A stretch of DNA of 64,000 nucleotides from contig NZ_CAMUES010000003.1 in the NCBI RefSeq assembly GCF_947087965.1, forward strand, positions 186,001 to 250,000. Reading direction: 5' to 3'. Position numbers and translations under genes: made by a program. Under the pieces are notes generated by a model. The model made no database searches, was not told where the DNA came from, and saw only the letters and a program-made list of their open reading frames with translations. Source of the stretch: an uncultured Mobiluncus sp. GTDB lineage: Bacteria > Actinomycetota > Actinomycetes > Actinomycetales > Actinomycetaceae. Shown piece after piece: positions 60,803 to 64,000 of this stretch. The number at the start of each line of letters is the position of its first letter. The stretch's first letter is position 1.

Positions 60803-63376
60803 TTAGGAAGCCAGAGTCGCCATCAGCGCCGGGGTCCGCACAGTCTTGCGAACCGGCCACGATGCCGCCAAAACCGCCAAAATGACAGCTGCTGCAATGA
60901 AACCAAGCTGGCCCAGCACCGGAATTCCCCACGCGCTCAGCCCAAAGTCACGCAGCATCCACCGCCACAGCATTCCGATGACCAGTCCGGAAATCCATCC
61001 CAGCCCCGCACCCAGCAATGCCAGGAAAAATGCTTCCCAACGCAGCGAAGCCCGCACTTCCCGCGGGGTTAGCCCCAGAACCCGCAGCAGGGCGAAAATT
61101 TGCCGCCGTTCTATCATCGCCAGCGCCAAAGTATTCACAATCCCCAGAATGGCGATGACGATGGACAGCCCGAGTAGCGCGTACATCAGCCACAACACTT
61201 GCGTGGTGGGTTGCGACAGGGCGTGAGACAACTCAACCGGGGTATAGGCCCGGTAGACATAGAACTGATTCAGACTGTGCTGTATCTGGTTTTGAATCTC
61301 ACGGATTTCAGACGGGGCGGCCGCGGCGTTTTTGCTCTTTAGGTTCACGAAAATGTACTGGAAAGCGAGGGATTCAGGGGCTGCCGCCTGGCGCAGATAC
61401 TGCGGATCGAGGAAAATCGCCGCGTCCAGCAGGGTGGAATGCACTATCCCGGCGACTTTGGTGGAATAAATCCCGCGGGGACCCGTCACCGTAATCGCAT
61501 CCCCCACTTTCCACCCTTCCCGGGCGGCATCACGGGCGTTCACCAGGGCTCGGCCGTTCGCCAAGCCTTTTACGTCACCAGTCTTAACCTGCAGGGAGAC
61601 CAAGTTTTTGGCTTGGTCCGCGGTGATGCCGGCGACGGTAAGGGACCGCGTGGGATCCTGGTCGAGGCGCACCAGCATCGGGGCGCTAAAGATGCCGGCG
61701 TCTGCGGAGCGTACCCTATCAACTTTTCGCAGCGCCGCGACGGCTTTCTCCACGTTCGTGGAAGGCTGCAGTGAGGCCACGACCAGGTCAGATTGAACTT
61801 CCTGGGTCACCCCGGACTGCAGGGACTTGCGGGCGGAATCAGCCAGGATTCCGCCGGTGGTGGCGATGGCTATGCCAAGGACCAGGGCGGCGGCTCCCAG
61901 GGAGGTGCGGCGCGGGTAGCGGCGCAGGTTGCGCAGCGCCAACAGCGCCGGTAAGCGCTGCCCGCGCCTAAAGAAGGCGGAAAAAAACCACAGGAAGGGT
62001 CGCAGCAAGACCGGGGTCAGACACAGCACACCGGACAATCCCAACAGTGTTGCCGCCATGCCCAGCACTGCCGCCTGCGTCCCCACTTCTGAGCCAGACG
62101 CTTCCAGTAATGCCACCGCGCCGAGGCCAATGGCCACGACCAGGACTAACAGCCCGAAAATCGTGACTCCGCGCCGGCGTCCTTCCGGGACGGGAGCGCT
62201 GGCAGCCAAAGCATCCAGCGGTGTCATGCGTCCGGCTCGCCAAGCCGGAATGAAACAGGCCACCACGGTAATGAAAACCCCCAGCGCCACTATCGCCAGG
62301 GCCCTCCAGAGCCCCAACGGCACACCGGAAGTGAACACCCACCCTTGTGCAGTGAGAACCTGGCGGATTCCCACCACCAGGGCCAGCCCCACTCCTTCGC
62401 CCAAAACGGATCCAATCAGCCCAATCAGCAGGGCTTCGCCAACCACCAGCATCCGCAGCGCGTGCGGGGTGTACCCGGCAGTGCGCAGCATTCCGAGCAT
62501 TCGATAGCGGGAGGCGACCAGAATCCCAAAAGTGTTGGCAATCAGGAAAGCGCCCGCCAGCAGCGCCAGCGCCACAAACGCCAGGGCCAGCAGGTTCACC
62601 AGACTGACCGTGCGAGCCACCGCCGCGGACTGTTGGGCGCGCAGCGCGGCCCCCGTCAGGATGACAGCATCAGGACCGACCGCGTCTTGGACGCGTTCCT
62701 TGACATTGTCCGGGTCAGCCGCGGGTGCCACGTGGATGCCGATGAGCTTGATTTTGCCGGTGGGAGAAAACCAGGTTTTTGCGTCCTTACCGTCCACAAA
62801 AGCCAAGGTGGCGGTGCCGAGCGGGGCTTTGAACTGGGCTAGGCCCACGACTTTCAGCCGGTGGGTGGTGCTGCCCCAAATCAGGGTGGCGGTTTGGCCG
62901 GTTTTCAGTCCGGCACGCCGGGCCGTACTGAGTTCCAGCATGACCTCTTTCGGTCCTTGCGGCAGGCGTCCCGAGGCGACTTCCGGTCCGGGAGGATAGG
63001 GAAAAGCGCCGCGCACCAGGGTCGGGGTGAGCCCGATTGAGACGGGGTGTTTCGCCTGGTCCAGCAGGACTGCCTGGCCTTCATATTGGGGGACCGCGTG
63101 GGCGACCCCGTCGGCCGCTTTGATAATTGGCACAAGTTCGTCGCTGACGCTGCCGCGTGCCGCCAAGTCTGGCGTGGCGGCGTCTTTCGCGGGTGGTGCC
63201 ACGGCATAGAGATCCCCGGAGAGCGCCGCCGTCACGGAGGACTTGGCCGCGTCAGTCATCAGGTCGGTTATCCCCAAAGTGGCGGTCAGGAACGTTACGC
63301 CCAGCACTACGGCAAACACGGTAGGTAAAAAGCGGGAGCCGCGGCGGGTCATTTCGCGCCAAATGAGTTTCCACAT
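60803..63376 (-). CDS. FtsX/MacB-type ABC export permease
   Basis: 857 residues with two FtsX-like halves and about ten membrane helices. An N-terminal span and MacB-type periplasmic region are followed by three helices (about residues 260-400), a second block near 440-520, another periplasmic region, and a C-terminal FtsX repeat (LYALLGLSIVIAILGIVNTL; LALLGAGLGWISGLVIGML). Members export lipoproteins, peptides or signal to the envelope. The gene starts five bases after the end of the upstream minus-strand gene, its likely ATPase partner. Confidence 0.92.
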   Translation of the reverse strand: MWKLIWREMTRRGSRFLPTVFAVVLGVTFLTATLGITDLMTDAAKSSVTAALSGDLYAVAPPAKDAATPDLAARGSVSDELVPIIKAADGVAHAVPQYEGQAVLLDQAKHPVSIGLTPTLVRGAFPYPPGPEVASGRLPQGPKEVMLELSTARRAGLKTGQTATLIWGSTTHRLKVVGLAQFKAPLGTATLAFVDGKDAKTWFSPTGKIKLIGIHVAPAADPDNVKERVQDAVGPDAVILTGAALRAQQSAAVARTVSLVNLLALAFVALALLAGAFLIANTFGILVASRYRMLGMLRTAGYTPHALRMLVVGEALLIGLIGSVLGEGVGLALVVGIRQVLTAQGWVFTSGVPLGLWRALAIVALGVFITVVACFIPAWRAGRMTPLDALAASAPVPEGRRRGVTIFGLLVLVVAIGLGAVALLEASGSEVGTQAAVLGMAATLLGLSGVLCLTPVLLRPFLWFFSAFFRRGQRLPALLALRNLRRYPRRTSLGAAALVLGIAIATTGGILADSARKSLQSGVTQEVQSDLVVASLQPSTNVEKAVAALRKVDRVRSADAGIFSAPMLVRLDQDPTRSLTVAGITADQAKNLVSLQVKTGDVKGLANGRALVNARDAAREGWKVGDAITVTGPRGIYSTKVAGIVHSTLLDAAIFLDPQYLRQAAAPESLAFQYIFVNLKSKNAAAAPSEIREIQNQIQHSLNQFYVYRAYTPVELSHALSQPTTQVLWLMYALLGLSIVIAILGIVNTLALAMIERRQIFALLRVLGLTPREVRASLRWEAFFLALLGAGLGWISGLVIGMLWRWMLRDFGLSAWGIPVLGQLGFIAAAVILAVLAASWPVRKTVRTPALMATLAS

Positions 63377-63381
63377 GGCGT

Positions 63382-64000
63382 TTACCGGCCTTTAGAGGGG
63401 TATTTCAAGGAAGGAGTGCGCAAGTTCGGAGGGAAGGTTTCCGCTGGGTCCGCGCCGGTGACGGGGACAGCCGGGGTCGCCGAGGTTGCCGAGCCGGGGG
63501 TGCGTCCCAGGTTTCGCAAATCGTCTTGCAGAGTCGCTGAACGGGCTTCTGCCTGGGCTAACATGGCGTCTGCGCGGGCGATGAGCAGTTCTTGGTCGGG
63601 AGTTTTCCCGCGGCTGGGCAAGTTCGGGTTTCCACCGTAAGGGGTTGACGAGGCCGCGGTGTCGCGAGGGGTTCGTGCTGCAAGTGCTGATTCCGAAGGG
63701 CGTGAGTCGTGCGGCGCGGCGGTTTCCTGCAGGGTTTCCGTGGCGTCGTTGATGGCTGCGCCCGAAGCGGCCAAGAGTTTTTCCGCCTGCTCAATCATGG
63801 CTAGCAGCTCGTTCTTGCCTTCGGCTTCGGCCAAGTGGGGGTCGACGGCGGGGCGGCGCGGCCGGCGCGGCCTTTCGCGGGTCGGCTCTGGTTCTGGCTC
63901 GAGTTCGGGCTCTGGCTCGGCGAAAAATTCCGGTTGCGGTTCGGGCTCAGCAGCCGGGACTTCGGTCGAGGGCACCGTGTTTGATTGCGCGGCAAGTGAC
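63382..64000 (-). CDS. partial gene: low-complexity C-terminal region, likely ATPase partner of the permease
   Basis: About 206 codons stay open to the right edge, so the start is outside the window. What is seen is a Pro/Glu-rich stretch, a coiled segment (ELLAMIEQAEKLLAASGAAI) and a second helical part (ELLIARADAMLAQAEARSAT). No ATPase motif is visible because the N-terminal region is missing. In actinobacteria the gene before such a permease usually encodes the ABC ATP-binding protein, sometimes with a disordered tail; that is inference. Confidence 0.6.
   Translation of the reverse strand, partial: SLAAQSNTVPSTEVPAAEPEPQPEFFAEPEPELEPEPEPTRERPRRPRRPAVDPHLAEAEGKNELLAMIEQAEKLLAASGAAINDATETLQETAAPHDSRPSESALAARTPRDTAASSTPYGGNPNLPSRGKTPDQELLIARADAMLAQAEARSATLQDDLRNLGRTPGSATSATPAVPVTGADPAETFPPNLRTPSLKYPSKGR

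Overview
The window reads as a chromosomal segment of a flagellated, chemotactic actinobacterium. The closest match I can suggest from gene content and protein style is the anaerobic genus Mobiluncus (Actinomycetaceae). That assignment is an inference from recognised families, not a database match. Actinobacterial signs are the DUF3073 gene fused by overlap to purF and followed by purM, the three-part PurS/PurQ/PurL enzyme, the SCP-family protein, a DUF3618 plus holin-like membrane pair, and frequent GTG starts with stop/start overlaps.

Region 1 (0.5-24.6 kb) is one nearly unbroken flagellar block on the + strand: flgB-flgC-fliE-fliF-fliG-fliH-fliI-fliJ-(NlpC/P60 gene)-fliK-flgD-flgE-flbD-motA-motB-fliL-fliM-fliN-fliO-fliP-fliQ-fliR-flhB, then flhA and an flhF-like gene behind a candidate sigma-28 promoter. 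It encodes the export gate, the ATPase, the MS and C rings, the stator, proximal rod proteins and the hook. I see no flgF/flgG, flgK/flgL, fliD/fliS, fliA or fliW here.

Region 2 (25.1-32.6 kb) holds csrA and a chemotaxis block: cheA-cheW, then cheB-cheR-cheY-cheX-like-cheY2-second CheX-like gene. The rotor FliM lacks the usual CheY-binding N-terminal peptide, so rotor switching may be wired in a non-standard way.

Region 3 (32.6-33.66 kb) is a 1-kb non-coding island packed with hairpins and a 130-bp element with terminal inverted repeats. A second copy of that element lies at 24.88-25.01 kb.

Region 4 (33.7-45.5 kb) is metabolic: purC, purS-purQ-purL, an AhpC peroxiredoxin, gdhA, convergent nadE, galT and galK. 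The nadE product appears to have lost its glutaminase catalytic triad.

Region 5 (45.6-53.7 kb) is a flagellin-rich accessory region. It has two divergent flagellin-like genes on the minus strand around an SCP-family gene, a CDGSH iron-sulphur protein, a decayed flagellin, a HicA-HicB toxin-antitoxin pair, a flagellin with a 136-residue N-terminal extension, and the main flagellin.

Region 6 (53.8-64.0 kb) has a toxin-antitoxin-like pair whose first gene lacks a normal start codon, an orphan XRE regulator, a peptide-binding lipoprotein, DUF3073-purF-purM, a convergent DUF3618/holin-like pair, and an ABC export permease preceded by a partner gene that runs off the right edge.

Three copies of a long intergenic palindrome (24.7, 54.8 and 59.9 kb) and five copies of a 12-base motif (one inside the purF coding sequence) form a repeat landscape not explained by the genes. 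No tRNA, rRNA, CRISPR array or transposase gene was seen.
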